NCBI RefSeq assembly: GCF_019977235.1
Contig: NZ_AP024646.1
Coordinates: 2,480,001-2,544,000 of the forward strand
Direction: 5' to 3'
DNA length: 64,000 bases
DNA from: Arthrobacter sp. StoSoilB5
Lineage (GTDB): Bacteria; Actinomycetota; Actinomycetes; Actinomycetales; Micrococcaceae
This document shows, one piece after another, positions 36,488 to 45,441 of the stretch. The notes under the pieces were generated by a model. It was not told the DNA's origin, did no database searches, and saw nothing but the letters and a program-made list of their open reading frames with translations. Each line of letters starts with the position of its first letter. Positions within the stretch are counted from its first letter, which is position 1. Made by a program: the position numbers and the translations under genes.

Positions 36488-39400
36488 ATGCCGCACCTGA
36501 CCGAAGACCAGTCCCGGAAGCACAGCCGCGGAACCCGTGACACCACGTCCCACCTCTCCGCTGTTCCGCACGGCACCGCCACAAACTTCGCCGACTGGAT
36601 CACAGAGTGGGACACGACGTTTGCGAACGAAGCACGACGCTCACTCGGAACTGGTCAAGCTGACGCCCTGATCCGCCGCTGGATCAGCGCTCTGCCGCTG
36701 TCCTATCGTGAGTCGTTCACGGCCAAGGATGCCCTCGCGGATTTCCTGGACATCGAGGCCGGCACAGGTGCGGCATGGGAACACACTCTGCGGTTCTACT
36801 TGTCGGAAACGGCCGGGCAGCAGCGCCTGAAAATCATTAGTCCCGCTGAGCTGTCCCTTGGAGATCTGGTCCCTCCGTTCCGGGACATGGGCATCACGAT
36901 CCGGGACGAACGCCCTTACCGTATCGCCCCCGACGAGCATCCTGTCGCGTGGATCTACGACCTTGGCATTGACGGAACCAGCCAGATACCAGTTGACGAT
37001 TCAACCCGTGACCGAATCGAAGAATCGATCCGGGCAGTCTGGACAGGGGCGACTGAAACAGATGCCTTCCACGGGCTCATCACCACCGCTGGGCTCTCAC
37101 ACCGTGACGCGCTCTTGCTACGCGCCTACTTCCGCTACCTGCGCCAAAGCGGGCTGGGCTTCTCGCTGGAAAGAGTCGCCCATGTACTGTCCGGACACGG
37201 GCACATTGCAGCCCAGCTGATCGGCTACTTTCACGGCCGGTTCGCTCCCGACGCTGGGTCGACCGATGATCGCGGCCACGGAATCCTCGAGGATCTTCTC
37301 GAAACCTTGGATGACATCTCCGCCAGGGACGATGACAAGATCATCCGCGCGTACCTGGACGCAATGAAAGCCACCGTCAGGACCAATTTCTTCCAAACAG
37401 GCCCCGACGGGGAACTGCATGCCTACATCTCCTTGAAGATCGCTGCAGCCGAACTTGGGCTGCTCCCCGAACCACGACCGGAACACGAAATCTGGGTTTA
37501 CGCGCCCACCGTTGAAGGTATCCACCTCCGGTTCGGATCCATCGCCCGCGGCGGTCTTCGCTGGAGTGACCGCCGCGAAGATTTCCGCACGGAAGCTCTC
37601 GACCTCGTCAAAGCTCAAGTCGTCAAAAACGCCGTCATCGTCCCCACCGGAGCCAAAGGCTGCTTCTACGTCAAAAACACCGGAACGGGGGATCCCGGCA
37701 CGGCAGGCCGTGAGGCTTACAGGACCTTCATCAACGGACTCCTTGACCTGACCGACAACGTTATTCCAGGCGTGAACGGGACAATCATCGAAGCCCCGGC
37801 CAACGTCGTCCGCCACGACGCCGATGACCCCTACCTGGTGGTCGCCGCCGACAAGGGAACGGCCCGATTCTCGGATCTTGCCAACGAGGTAGCGGCAACC
37901 CGTGGCTACTGGCTCCGCGATGCCTTCGCCTCCGGCGGCACTGTGGGATACGACCACAAGGCCATGGGCATCACAGCCCGTGGCGCTTGGGAATCGGTCA
38001 AGCGGCACCTCATGGAGGCGGATTTCCCTTGGAACTCCGGGACCATCGACACCGTCGGGATCGGTGACATGAGCGGTGACGTGTTCGGCAACGGCATGCT
38101 TTACACCGACAAAATCGCACTCAAAGCCGCCTTCGATCACCGCCACATCTTCCTCGACCCCACCCCGGACCCGGCCGTGTCGTACGAGGAACGTTCCCGT
38201 CTGTTCGGACTGGAACGCTCCTCCTGGGACGACTACGACCGGGGCAAGCTATCCGGCGGTGGAGGGGTTTTCTCCCGACAAGCCAAGCTCATCCGAATCT
38301 CGGCCGAGGCCGCTCATGCCCTGCGCTACGAAGGCCCCGTAACGCTCACGCCTGAAGATCTCATCCGGGTCATCCTCAAAGCCCCGGCAACTCTGCTGTT
38401 CAACGGGGGCGTCGGCACGTACATCAAGCACAGCCTCGAATCCCATGCCGATGTCATGGACAAGGCAAACGACGCCGTACGGATCGACGCGGACCAAATC
38501 AGAGCCCAGATCATCGGTGAAGGCGGAAACCTCGGCGTCACGGCCCGAGGCCGTGTCCAGGCATCACTGTCCGGTGTCCGGATCAACGCCGACGCCGTCG
38601 ATAATTCCGCCGGTGTCGACTGTTCCGACCACGAGGTCAATATCAAGATCCTCCTTGACGCCGCTGTAGCTGCAGGAGACATCCCTGCGGCCGACAGGGC
38701 AGAGATCCTGCGGGCCATGACCAACGACGTCGCACAAGCCGTGCTGGCCAACAATTACGAACAGAACTTCGCGCTCGGAACGACTGCCGCCCACACCTCG
38801 TCAATGACCCGGGTCTACCTGCGGGCGATGAAATTCATGGAGGACAAAGGCCGGCTCCACCGCGGCCTGGACTCGATGCCCAGCGACGAGGAAATCCTGC
38901 GCCGCCTTGATGAAGGGCAGAGTCTTGCCCGCCCGGAAATCTGCATTCTTCTTGCCCACATGAAGTCCTCCCTGAGCCAGGAAATCCTTGCCAGTGACAT
39001 CCCCGACGAAGCCTGGGCTCAGCAGGAACTGGACGACTACTTCCCTGACCAGCTCCTGGAGATGGCGCGGCACCACGTTCAAGCACATCCCCTGAAACGG
39101 GAAATCATCGCCACGTCCCTGGCCAACCGTATCCTGAACCACTCAGGCGTCACTTTCGTGTTTCGCCTCTGCGAAGAGACCCGCGCCACCGAAATCGACG
39201 CTATCAAGGCCTACTTCATTTCCGCCAGGATCTGGGACCAGCCCGAATTCTTCCGCTATATGCGCAGCCTGGACGGCAAAGTCCCTGCCTCCGCGCAGGA
39301 AAGAATGGACCGGATCATGCGCCGCTTGCTGGACAGGTCCAGCCGGTGGTTCCTCAAGCACCAGACAGGAACCCTGGATGTCACAGCAGAAGTAGCCAAG

Positions 39401-39955
39401 TACAAACGGCCCGTCGAAAAACTGTCCGCACAATTGCAGACGCTGCTGCGTCCGGGCCAGCTCCAAGGAATCAATGACAAAGCCGCGGAGCTGACAAACC
39501 TTGGAGTCCCACGCAACTTCGCAGAGAAGTCCGCCGCCCTGCTGTATCAGTACCCCCTGCTGGACGTCGCCGAAGCCGCGGCCAACACAGGCATCCCAGC
39601 CGCGCAGCTGGCCACCACTTACTTCGACCTATTCGAACAAATCGAAGGCAGCCGACTGCTCGGGCGTATCGATTCCCTGCCCCGAAACGATCCATGGGAA
39701 ACCATGGCCCGGGCGGCACTGCGCGAAGACTTCTACGACGTACTCTCCAGCGCCTCCACCGCCCTAGCCGCCCCACAATACGGACGCTCCGCGCAGGCAC
39801 CGAACCCCGTCGTCGAAAGTCGGCTCGGGCTCATCACGGATGCCATCGCTGAACTTACAGGTCGGGAACCCTCGACGAACCCGGACTTTGAAATCCTCAC
39901 CATCGTGCTGCGTACCCTCAGAAGCATGCGTGCGGCAGCCTTTGCGCCCCGCTAA
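36488..39955 (+). CDS. Large NAD-specific glutamate dehydrogenase (Bac_GDH family)
   Basis: 1155 residues from the ATG at 36488; the open frame upstream overlaps copy B out of frame and is not coding. It converts glutamate to 2-oxoglutarate and ammonium with NAD. The C-terminal catalytic region reads EIWVYAPTVEGIHLRFGSIARGGLRWSDRREDFRTEALDLVKAQ, then VVKNAVIVPTGAKGCFYVKN with Lys390, GTIIEAPANVVRHDADDPYLVVAADKGTA, and GDMSGDVFGNGMLYTDKI. The usual 180-kDa members (GdhB type) have about 1600 residues; this one lacks roughly 450 at the N-terminus, the ACT-like regulatory portion, while the catalytic part is complete. It therefore may be regulated differently, perhaps by the GNAT-AAA+ protein 30 bp downstream. 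It would feed the pathway end product into the TCA cycle. Confidence 0.9.
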   Translation: MPHLTEDQSRKHSRGTRDTTSHLSAVPHGTATNFADWITEWDTTFANEARRSLGTGQADALIRRWISALPLSYRESFTAKDALADFLDIEAGTGAAWEHTLRFYLSETAGQQRLKIISPAELSLGDLVPPFRDMGITIRDERPYRIAPDEHPVAWIYDLGIDGTSQIPVDDSTRDRIEESIRAVWTGATETDAFHGLITTAGLSHRDALLLRAYFRYLRQSGLGFSLERVAHVLSGHGHIAAQLIGYFHGRFAPDAGSTDDRGHGILEDLLETLDDISARDDDKIIRAYLDAMKATVRTNFFQTGPDGELHAYISLKIAAAELGLLPEPRPEHEIWVYAPTVEGIHLRFGSIARGGLRWSDRREDFRTEALDLVKAQVVKNAVIVPTGAKGCFYVKNTGTGDPGTAGREAYRTFINGLLDLTDNVIPGVNGTIIEAPANVVRHDADDPYLVVAADKGTARFSDLANEVAATRGYWLRDAFASGGTVGYDHKAMGITARGAWESVKRHLMEADFPWNSGTIDTVGIGDMSGDVFGNGMLYTDKIALKAAFDHRHIFLDPTPDPAVSYEERSRLFGLERSSWDDYDRGKLSGGGGVFSRQAKLIRISAEAAHALRYEGPVTLTPEDLIRVILKAPATLLFNGGVGTYIKHSLESHADVMDKANDAVRIDADQIRAQIIGEGGNLGVTARGRVQASLSGVRINADAVDNSAGVDCSDHEVNIKILLDAAVAAGDIPAADRAEILRAMTNDVAQAVLANNYEQNFALGTTAAHTSSMTRVYLRAMKFMEDKGRLHRGLDSMPSDEEILRRLDEGQSLARPEICILLAHMKSSLSQEILASDIPDEAWAQQELDDYFPDQLLEMARHHVQAHPLKREIIATSLANRILNHSGVTFVFRLCEETRATEIDAIKAYFISARIWDQPEFFRYMRSLDGKVPASAQERMDRIMRRLLDRSSRWFLKHQTGTLDVTAEVAKYKRPVEKLSAQLQTLLRPGQLQGINDKAAELTNLGVPRNFAEKSAALLYQYPLLDVAEAAANTGIPAAQLATTYFDLFEQIEGSRLLGRIDSLPRNDPWETMARAALREDFYDVLSSASTALAAPQYGRSAQAPNPVVESRLGLITDAIAELTGREPSTNPDFEILTIVLRTLRSMRAAAFAPR

Positions 39956-39985
39956 CCACCAGACCATCTCCGAAGGACACACCAC

Positions 39986-41272
39986 ATGCACTCCTGGCGC
40001 ATCCGAGAATTGCAACGCGAAGACCTTGACCAATTAATCACGCTCTGGCACTCCTCCCGGGACGGGCACCTTCACTCGGTCTACAGCATCTCGGACATCC
40101 TCGCCGCAGCCGCAGACGGTAAAAGCGTTGGGGCATTCATCGGCGCTGACCTCGTCGGAGCCGTAGTATTCCGCATTCAGGCAGACCGGGCATGGATCCT
40201 CATGCTCGGCCAAGCCCCCGAGTGGCGCAATCAAGGTCTGGGCAGCTCGCTGATCTCGGCGCTGGAGGAAAGCCTCGCCGAGACCCAAGTCGTCAAGATC
40301 TCCGCGCTCCTGCCCGCAAAGGAAACCCGGGTCCAGGCCTTCCATAACAGCGGATTCGGACCCCAGGAAGAACTCGTCTACTTCGAACGCGGCGTCCCCG
40401 TCCAGCCCAAGGAAATCCAAACCCTGGAACGCCTTGGCGGAACACCATCCCCCCGAGGGCTGTGGGAAGACATGGGAGGGATGCAACACGAGAAGGAACT
40501 GATCGAACGCAGGCTCATCCTGCCCCTGGCCAAGGAAGAACTCGCCCGCTCCCTCGGTGTCGTGCCGCCCCGCTCCGTTGTGCTGTTCGGCCCACCCGGC
40601 ACCGGAAAGACGACGTTCGCAAAAGCCGTAGCCTCACGGCTCGGATGGCCTTTTGTTGAAGTCTTCCCCTCGCGCCTGGCCTCGGACCCCAACGGACTCG
40701 CTGCTGCTCTCCGCCAGACCTTCCAAGACATCTCGCACCTGGAACACGCTGTGGTGTTCATCGATGAAGTCGAGGAAATTGCCGCCCAACGAAGTGAAGG
40801 TCAACCATCGCCTTTACAAGGGGTCACCAACGAACTCCTCAAAACGATTCCGGCCTTCCGCGCCAAAGAAGGCCGGCTGCTGATCTGTGCAACAAACTTC
40901 ATCCGCTCCCTGGACCAAGCCTTCCTTCGCCACGGCCGGTTTGACTACGTCATTCCCATCGGCCTGCCTGACTTCGATGCCCGCAGGGCCATCTGGGAAC
41001 GGTACATACCCGACCGCGCCAGCGAGCACGTCGACATCGAAGTCCTCGCCAAAAGCACCGAGCGGTTCTCCCCAGCTGACATCGAATTCGCAGCCCGCAA
41101 AGCCTCCCAGCACGCCCTGGAAGAAGAGGTGTACGGCACCCCCGGAGAAGACGCGGACACCGCACTACAAACCCGGATTTACCTCGAAGCCATTGCCCAG
41201 ACCCGGGCAACCGCTAGTGAGAAAACAGTCACCGACTTCCTCGAGGACATCCGCCGGCTGGGACGTACTTAA
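39986..41272 (+). CDS. GNAT acetyltransferase-AAA+ ATPase fusion
   Basis: 428 residues from the ATG at 39986, 30 bp after the GDH stop. Residues 1-140 are a GNAT acetyltransferase: WRIRELQREDLDQLITLWHSS, then LGQAPEWRNQGLGSSLISALEES with the acetyl-CoA binding R-x-x-G-x-G/A loop. Residues 150-400 are an AAA+ ATPase: Walker A GPPGTGKTT (202-210), Walker B VVFIDEVEE (Asp260/Glu261), and a sensor/arginine-finger LRHGRFDYVIP. The linker has EDMGGMQHEKELIERRLILPL, the start typical of FtsH/CDC48-like AAA modules. Combining acetyltransferase and ATPase in one chain is unusual. Its place after the GDH suggests it remodels or acetylates enzymes of the operon; that is inference. Confidence 0.88.
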   Translation: MHSWRIRELQREDLDQLITLWHSSRDGHLHSVYSISDILAAAADGKSVGAFIGADLVGAVVFRIQADRAWILMLGQAPEWRNQGLGSSLISALEESLAETQVVKISALLPAKETRVQAFHNSGFGPQEELVYFERGVPVQPKEIQTLERLGGTPSPRGLWEDMGGMQHEKELIERRLILPLAKEELARSLGVVPPRSVVLFGPPGTGKTTFAKAVASRLGWPFVEVFPSRLASDPNGLAAALRQTFQDISHLEHAVVFIDEVEEIAAQRSEGQPSPLQGVTNELLKTIPAFRAKEGRLLICATNFIRSLDQAFLRHGRFDYVIPIGLPDFDARRAIWERYIPDRASEHVDIEVLAKSTERFSPADIEFAARKASQHALEEEVYGTPGEDADTALQTRIYLEAIAQTRATASEKTVTDFLEDIRRLGRT

Positions 41273-41285
41273 CCCTTAACCGGCC

Positions 41286-41411
41286 CTAAACCCAAAGAAC
41301 CAGCCACAACCACGAAAATAAGATCAGCGTGATCAGGACTGCGCTTCCCGCGTCCTGTGCCGCCTGGCACCATGGATTGTCCTCCGGCTGCAGTCGGCGA
41401 AGGTCTCTCAT
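41286..41411 (-). CDS. Possible 41-residue single-helix membrane peptide
   Basis: A minus-strand frame from the ATG at 41411: MRDLRRLQPEDNPWCQAAQD followed by a hydrophobic helix (SAVLITLILFSWLWLVLWV) and a stop. It has the basic-then-hydrophobic pattern of a small membrane protein but a weak ribosome-binding site, and it lies directly after a truncated permease gene. It could be a real small protein or a recombined tail. Convergent with the GNAT-AAA+ gene, 13 bp apart. Confidence 0.35.
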   Translation of the reverse strand: MRDLRRLQPEDNPWCQAAQDAGSAVLITLILFSWLWLVLWV

Positions 41412-41427
41412 CGCCACAGATATCCGG

Positions 41428-41547
41428 TTAGGGGAAGGTGTCGTCGCTGGCGGCCGCGCTCTGCCGATCTTCGCGGATGGCCAGGAAGAGAAGTAGGCCG
41501 GAAACCAATCCCGCGTTCCATTGAGTGCGTCTGCTACGTGTTTGCAT
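41428..41547 (-). pseudogene. Start of a second ABC permease gene (DppC-like), truncated after ~20 residues
   Basis: The ATG at 41547 has a GGAGG ribosome-binding site and overlaps the end of the upstream permease by 14 bp, exactly as dppC follows dppB. The sequence starts MQTRSRRTQWNAGLVSGLLL with the first membrane helix of a DppC-type permease, then departs from the family and hits a stop after 39 residues. The rest of the gene and the two ATPase genes that normally follow are absent, so the transporter operon was cut here. The junction lies within about 41430-41490. Confidence 0.7.
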
Positions 41548-42601
41548 GGCTACCTCCAAGATTCCGGGAGTCGATGAGGCCAAGCACGACGTCCACCAGC
41601 AGATTGATCGTGGCGGCGATCATGCCAATGACAATGACCATGCCTTGAATGACCGGGTAGTCGCGGTCAAGAATTGCTTTGATGATTCCTGTCCCGAGTC
41701 CCGGGAGTGCGAAAACGGACTCGATAACAATGGCTCCGCCAATCATTCCGCTGAAGATCAGGCCGCTCAGTGTGAGGGTTGTGGTCAGCAGGTTAGGAAG
41801 CGCCCACTTCACGTACTGCTTGGATGCCGGAATCCGCCATCCGCGGGCAGTCCGCATGTAGTCGTTTTCCAGTACCACCGCAGTTTCGCGCCGGACAACT
41901 CTGGACACCGTACAAATGGGACCGATGACGAGAGCTGCCACGGGGAGCACGAAGGATTCAGCCACCATCCTGGTGGAGTAAGCGGGTGGAAGCATCGGGA
42001 AGAACCCAATGCCCAAAGCGAAGAAAATCACGAGCAACGTCGCCACTACGTAACCCGGGATGGAATCGAGGAAGCCTGTGATGACACCGAATGCGGTATC
42101 CAACCAGCCTCGCCGTCCAGCTCTGGTGAGGAGTCCTACAACCATGCCCAGTGGGATGGAAATCAATAAAACAGTGATGATGCCCGCAACGGCGATGGTT
42201 GCTGTGAATGGCAAACGGCTCATGATGACGGTGGCCACTGGCTGACGGTAGATGAATGATGTGCCGAGATCACCCGACAGGACTTGGCCTACGTACGTCA
42301 GGAACTGCTGGCCGAGGGGAAGGTCGAGGCCCAATTCCCGCCGAACCCGTTCAACATCGGCAAGGTCGGCGTTGGCTCCGGCGATGGCAAATGCCGGATC
42401 GCCAGGAATGAGTTGGACGATCATGAAGGACACCACCACTAATGCGAGGAAGGTGACGATGAGGCTCGCTCCGCGCCGGATGGCGAAGGACAGCCAAGGA
42501 GACATTGCCCTGGGTGGTTGGAGCGCAGCGTTGGGCGTTGGAGATGATTCGCGGACGGTGATCTCGGGGACATGCACCGCCCGGGTTGGGAATTCAGTCA
42601 T
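41534..42601 (-). CDS. ABC transporter permease (DppB-like)
   Basis: 355 residues. After an unusual hydrophilic, Pro-rich N-terminal extension of about 30 residues comes FAIRRGASLIVTFLALVVVSFMIVQLIPGDPA, a DppB-type first helix, then the BPD_transp_1 domain with about six helices (DLGTSFIYRQPVA; SIPGYVVATLLVIFFALGIGFFPMLPP; the EAA-like loop YMRTARGWRIPASKQYVKWALPNLL). It forms the inner-membrane channel of a peptide/nickel/opine-type importer. It lies 32 bp after the substrate-binding protein gene. The second permease is only a stub and no ATPase gene follows, so this importer is probably non-functional unless other subunits are supplied elsewhere. Confidence 0.88.
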   Translation of the reverse strand: MTEFPTRAVHVPEITVRESSPTPNAALQPPRAMSPWLSFAIRRGASLIVTFLALVVVSFMIVQLIPGDPAFAIAGANADLADVERVRRELGLDLPLGQQFLTYVGQVLSGDLGTSFIYRQPVATVIMSRLPFTATIAVAGIITVLLISIPLGMVVGLLTRAGRRGWLDTAFGVITGFLDSIPGYVVATLLVIFFALGIGFFPMLPPAYSTRMVAESFVLPVAALVIGPICTVSRVVRRETAVVLENDYMRTARGWRIPASKQYVKWALPNLLTTTLTLSGLIFSGMIGGAIVIESVFALPGLGTGIIKAILDRDYPVIQGMVIVIGMIAATINLLVDVVLGLIDSRNLGGSHANT

Positions 42602-42633
42602 CGGAAAGCTGCTTTCAAACTGGGATGGAACTG

Positions 42634-44190
42634 CTATTTGTTGATCCGGATCGTGGCCGGATCCATGTACTCGCCGAACTTACGGATGCTGAAACCTTTA
42701 GCAGCGACTGTGACATACGGAAGCGTGGCCAACGGGACCGCGTCAACACGCTCCAGGAAGGAAGCCTGTGCTCCTTTGAACGCGGCGCATTGTTCGGTTG
42801 CGTCAATGGCATTCATACCTGCAACAAGGGCAGAGTATCCTTCGTCGTTGATGGCCCCGGTCTTGTTGCGGCCGCCGGACTCAGCAGGAGGGCCCATTAC
42901 CCGGAGCAGTGAAGAAGCGAGGGTGCCCATGAGGTTGTTGTCGCCTTGGACGTTGATATCCCACTCAGTGCCACCCTTGCCTGTCAGAGCGGACCACGCA
43001 GCATTGTCCAGCGACTTCACGTCCACATCTGCGCCCGCTTTGCGAAGGGCTTCGGCAACGTACTCGTTTCCTTCTGTGAGGAAGGTGGTGCCCACAATAC
43101 GGATCTTGACGCCGGCCAAGACCTTGGCTGCCGCGCCAGGGTCAAGGGGCGTGATCAGAGAAGTGTCGGTGTTCACGCACTTGATGTTTTCCGATCCGAC
43201 GGAGAGGGTCGGCTTTCCCCTTGAGTCGCTGATGATGTCGCTGAAGGCCTTCGGATCGATTGCCTGGGCGACTGCCTTTCGGAGGTCGGGCCTGTCCGCG
43301 AAGACTGTGCCAGGGCGTTCGTTGAAAAGTATGTACGTAGTGTTGTTGGAGGCGCTTTGCTGGGTAAATCCATCGTTGTCTTTGAAGCGGGCTACGTTTT
43401 CATCGGCCACACCTCCGATGTCCAAGCTTCCAGCGAGCAATTGGGTGGCGATCGTGGAGTATTCGCTGATCGGCGTGAAGACCACTTTGTTAGCCGCGGA
43501 CCCTTCCAGGGGTTTGCTGAACTTGGGCCACGCACTGTAGTCGCCCCGCAGTGCCAGCTTGTATGTCACGGCCGGTTGGGCAGATTCCAAAGTGTAGGGC
43601 CCTGAGAAGGCGCCCTGCACCGTACCAGCTGACAAGCCCTTGAGATCAGCGAGACCGGCGGGACAAACGATGCCTGATTGAGGCAGAGCCAGTCCTGTGA
43701 GGAAATCAGACCAGCCGGCCGACAATGATGCCGTAACGGTACCGGAGGCATCGTCCGCGGCGAAGATGGCTTTGGCGGCTCCAAATGCGAGGGACCGGCC
43801 GGAAGAGCCGGTTTCGGGCGCTGCGAATCGGCTGAGGGAAGCCGCGACCACAGTCGGGGTGATGGGTGTTCCATCGGCACACTTAGCATCGTCCCGGATC
43901 TGGAGTGTGTAGTTGGATGCATCGATTGCGTCCCACTTGCTTGCCAGGCCTCCGACCAAGGCTCCATCATCGTCCTTGCGAAGGAGAGTATCGAAAAGAA
44001 GTGGCGCAACTGTGTAGTCGTCCTGGCTGCGGGCCAGCGCGGGGTCAAAGGACGAAGGGTCCGTCGCGAGCGAAACATTCACGGTGTCCGTCAAGGGTGC
44101 GGTGCCGTCATTGGCGCCGCCGCTGCAGCCGGAAACCACGAAGGCCGCCGCTGTTACGGCGGCGACTGAAATATACGCGCGGTGGTGCAT
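42634..44190 (-). CDS. ABC transporter substrate-binding lipoprotein (peptide/opine type)
   Basis: 518 residues, ATG at 44190 with AGGAGA upstream. The N-terminus MHHRAYISVAAVTAAAFVVSGCSGGAND is a lipoprotein signal with the lipobox VSGC, so it is anchored outside the membrane. The body is SBP_bac_5 (family 5): VNVSLATDPSSFDPALARSQDD, then APLLFDTLLRKDDDGALVGGLASKWDA. Substrate not predictable. First gene of a transporter operon that is truncated after dppB. The next gene upstream is a divergent AsnC regulator that probably controlled it. Confidence 0.9.
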   Translation of the reverse strand: MHHRAYISVAAVTAAAFVVSGCSGGANDGTAPLTDTVNVSLATDPSSFDPALARSQDDYTVAPLLFDTLLRKDDDGALVGGLASKWDAIDASNYTLQIRDDAKCADGTPITPTVVAASLSRFAAPETGSSGRSLAFGAAKAIFAADDASGTVTASLSAGWSDFLTGLALPQSGIVCPAGLADLKGLSAGTVQGAFSGPYTLESAQPAVTYKLALRGDYSAWPKFSKPLEGSAANKVVFTPISEYSTIATQLLAGSLDIGGVADENVARFKDNDGFTQQSASNNTTYILFNERPGTVFADRPDLRKAVAQAIDPKAFSDIISDSRGKPTLSVGSENIKCVNTDTSLITPLDPGAAAKVLAGVKIRIVGTTFLTEGNEYVAEALRKAGADVDVKSLDNAAWSALTGKGGTEWDINVQGDNNLMGTLASSLLRVMGPPAESGGRNKTGAINDEGYSALVAGMNAIDATEQCAAFKGAQASFLERVDAVPLATLPYVTVAAKGFSIRKFGEYMDPATIRINK

Positions 44191-44197
44191 TCGATCT

Positions 44198-44251
44198 CCT
44201 AGGTGGGGGTCTTAAGCCGAGGCCCAAGGAATGTGCTTTCACGCCTAGGTG
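44198..44251. promoter_or_regulatory. Divergent region with two CCTAGGTG repeats
   Basis: CCTAGGTG occurs at 44198-44205 (overlapping the Shine-Dalgarno of the binding-protein gene) and again at 44244-44251. The core CCTAGG is palindromic, and spacing is about four helical turns. Two identical octamers in a short divergent promoter beside an AsnC gene may be operator sites. Only the repeats are seen; binding is inference. Confidence 0.4.
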
Positions 44252-44332
44252 AGATGCCGAGTATGGGGTGTTTTCTGTCACATAGGTGCACGGTATTGCC
44301 GATTATGACGTTTATGGCGCATGATCCTGTTC

Positions 44333-45346
44333 ATGGCAGATGCTCTGGATTTCCAAATTATCAACGCCCTGCAGATCCACCCCCGAGTCTCGTGGGCCCA
44401 GCTCAGCAAGGTCTTGGCGGTAGATGCTTCCACGATCTCCCGGCGATGGAGCGCCCTGATTTCCGAGAGGAGAGCATGGATGACGTGCTACGACAGCGGA
44501 GCGCCCAAGACGAGGAATGGTGGGGTGTCCGCGCTCGTTGAAGTTCGCTGCGTGTCCGGCCGTCGCAGCGAGGTCATTGAGGAGCTGGCCAGCAAACCCC
44601 CGATCTTCAGCGTCAATTGCACCTCTGGTTCAAGGGATCTCTTCGTGCTGATATCGACTCTCAGTCTTGTTGAAACTGATCGCTACGTTGATGAGCACAT
44701 AGCGTCGATCCCTGGAATCATCGCGACGCAGACCCACTATCTGCGCAAAGTGTTCTTTGAGGGTTCGAGCTGGCGTCTCCAGGCACTTAGCCAGGCGCAG
44801 GTGAAATCGCTTGAGAATCTGAGGCCTTCGGCGAAGAATGTGGAGCGGAAAGCGGCCTACGAGGAGATCATCAGGGCACTCCAGACAGATGCCCGCCGAA
44901 CAGCGGCCGACGTCCAAGCCGAAACTGGCCGGTCAATTGCTGTGGTGGCGAGGGACATTGATGCGGTACTTTCTGCCGACTGGGTGCGTTGGCAGGTCGA
45001 CTTCGCTCAGCAGCTCATGGGATGGTCCGCTGCGGCTGTACTGTGGCTCAATGTGAACCGGACGGACCAGGATCGTGTGGTGGATTCCCTGACGAGGCTG
45101 AATCAAGCCAGATTCTGCGCTTTGGTGACAGGCAAGGCGAACTTGGCCGTCCTCCTGTGGCTGCACGACTTGGAAGAGTTGGACAACATTGAGCACAGGA
45201 TCACGGCCGCCTACCCGCATATCGAAATCCACGACCGCTGGATCGTTCCGCGGATTGCCAAGAGGCTGGGTCATATTCTCGACGTCGACAGCAGTCACTT
45301 GAGGTTTGTGCCGTTGGATGGAGGCGACAACGTTCTTGAGGATTGA
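44333..45346 (+). CDS. Lrp/AsnC-family regulator with tandem domains
   Basis: 337 residues from ATG 44333 (ATG 44321 would add four). Two AsnC units in series: the first helix-turn-helix ALDFQIINALQIHPRVSWAQLSKVLAVDASTISRRWSAL at 3-40 with a ligand-binding RAM-like domain (NCTSGSRDLFVLISTLSLVET), then a second degenerate helix-turn-helix (YEEIIRALQTDARRTAADVQAETGRSIAVVARDIDAV near 180-215) and a second RAM domain ending in HIEIHDRWIVPRIAKRLG. Such double AsnC proteins occur in actinobacteria. It is divergent from the truncated peptide-transporter operon, and feast/famine-type amino-acid sensing is likely. Confidence 0.85.
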   Translation: MADALDFQIINALQIHPRVSWAQLSKVLAVDASTISRRWSALISERRAWMTCYDSGAPKTRNGGVSALVEVRCVSGRRSEVIEELASKPPIFSVNCTSGSRDLFVLISTLSLVETDRYVDEHIASIPGIIATQTHYLRKVFFEGSSWRLQALSQAQVKSLENLRPSAKNVERKAAYEEIIRALQTDARRTAADVQAETGRSIAVVARDIDAVLSADWVRWQVDFAQQLMGWSAAAVLWLNVNRTDQDRVVDSLTRLNQARFCALVTGKANLAVLLWLHDLEELDNIEHRITAAYPHIEIHDRWIVPRIAKRLGHILDVDSSHLRFVPLDGGDNVLED

Positions 45347-45441
45347 TCTGCCAGGATGCCACGCATGAACCCAAGCAATACTTGGCGAAAACTCCCGGGT
45401 TGTGCTGGCGCCGCCGTCCAGCAGGAGACCGGCGCCGAACT

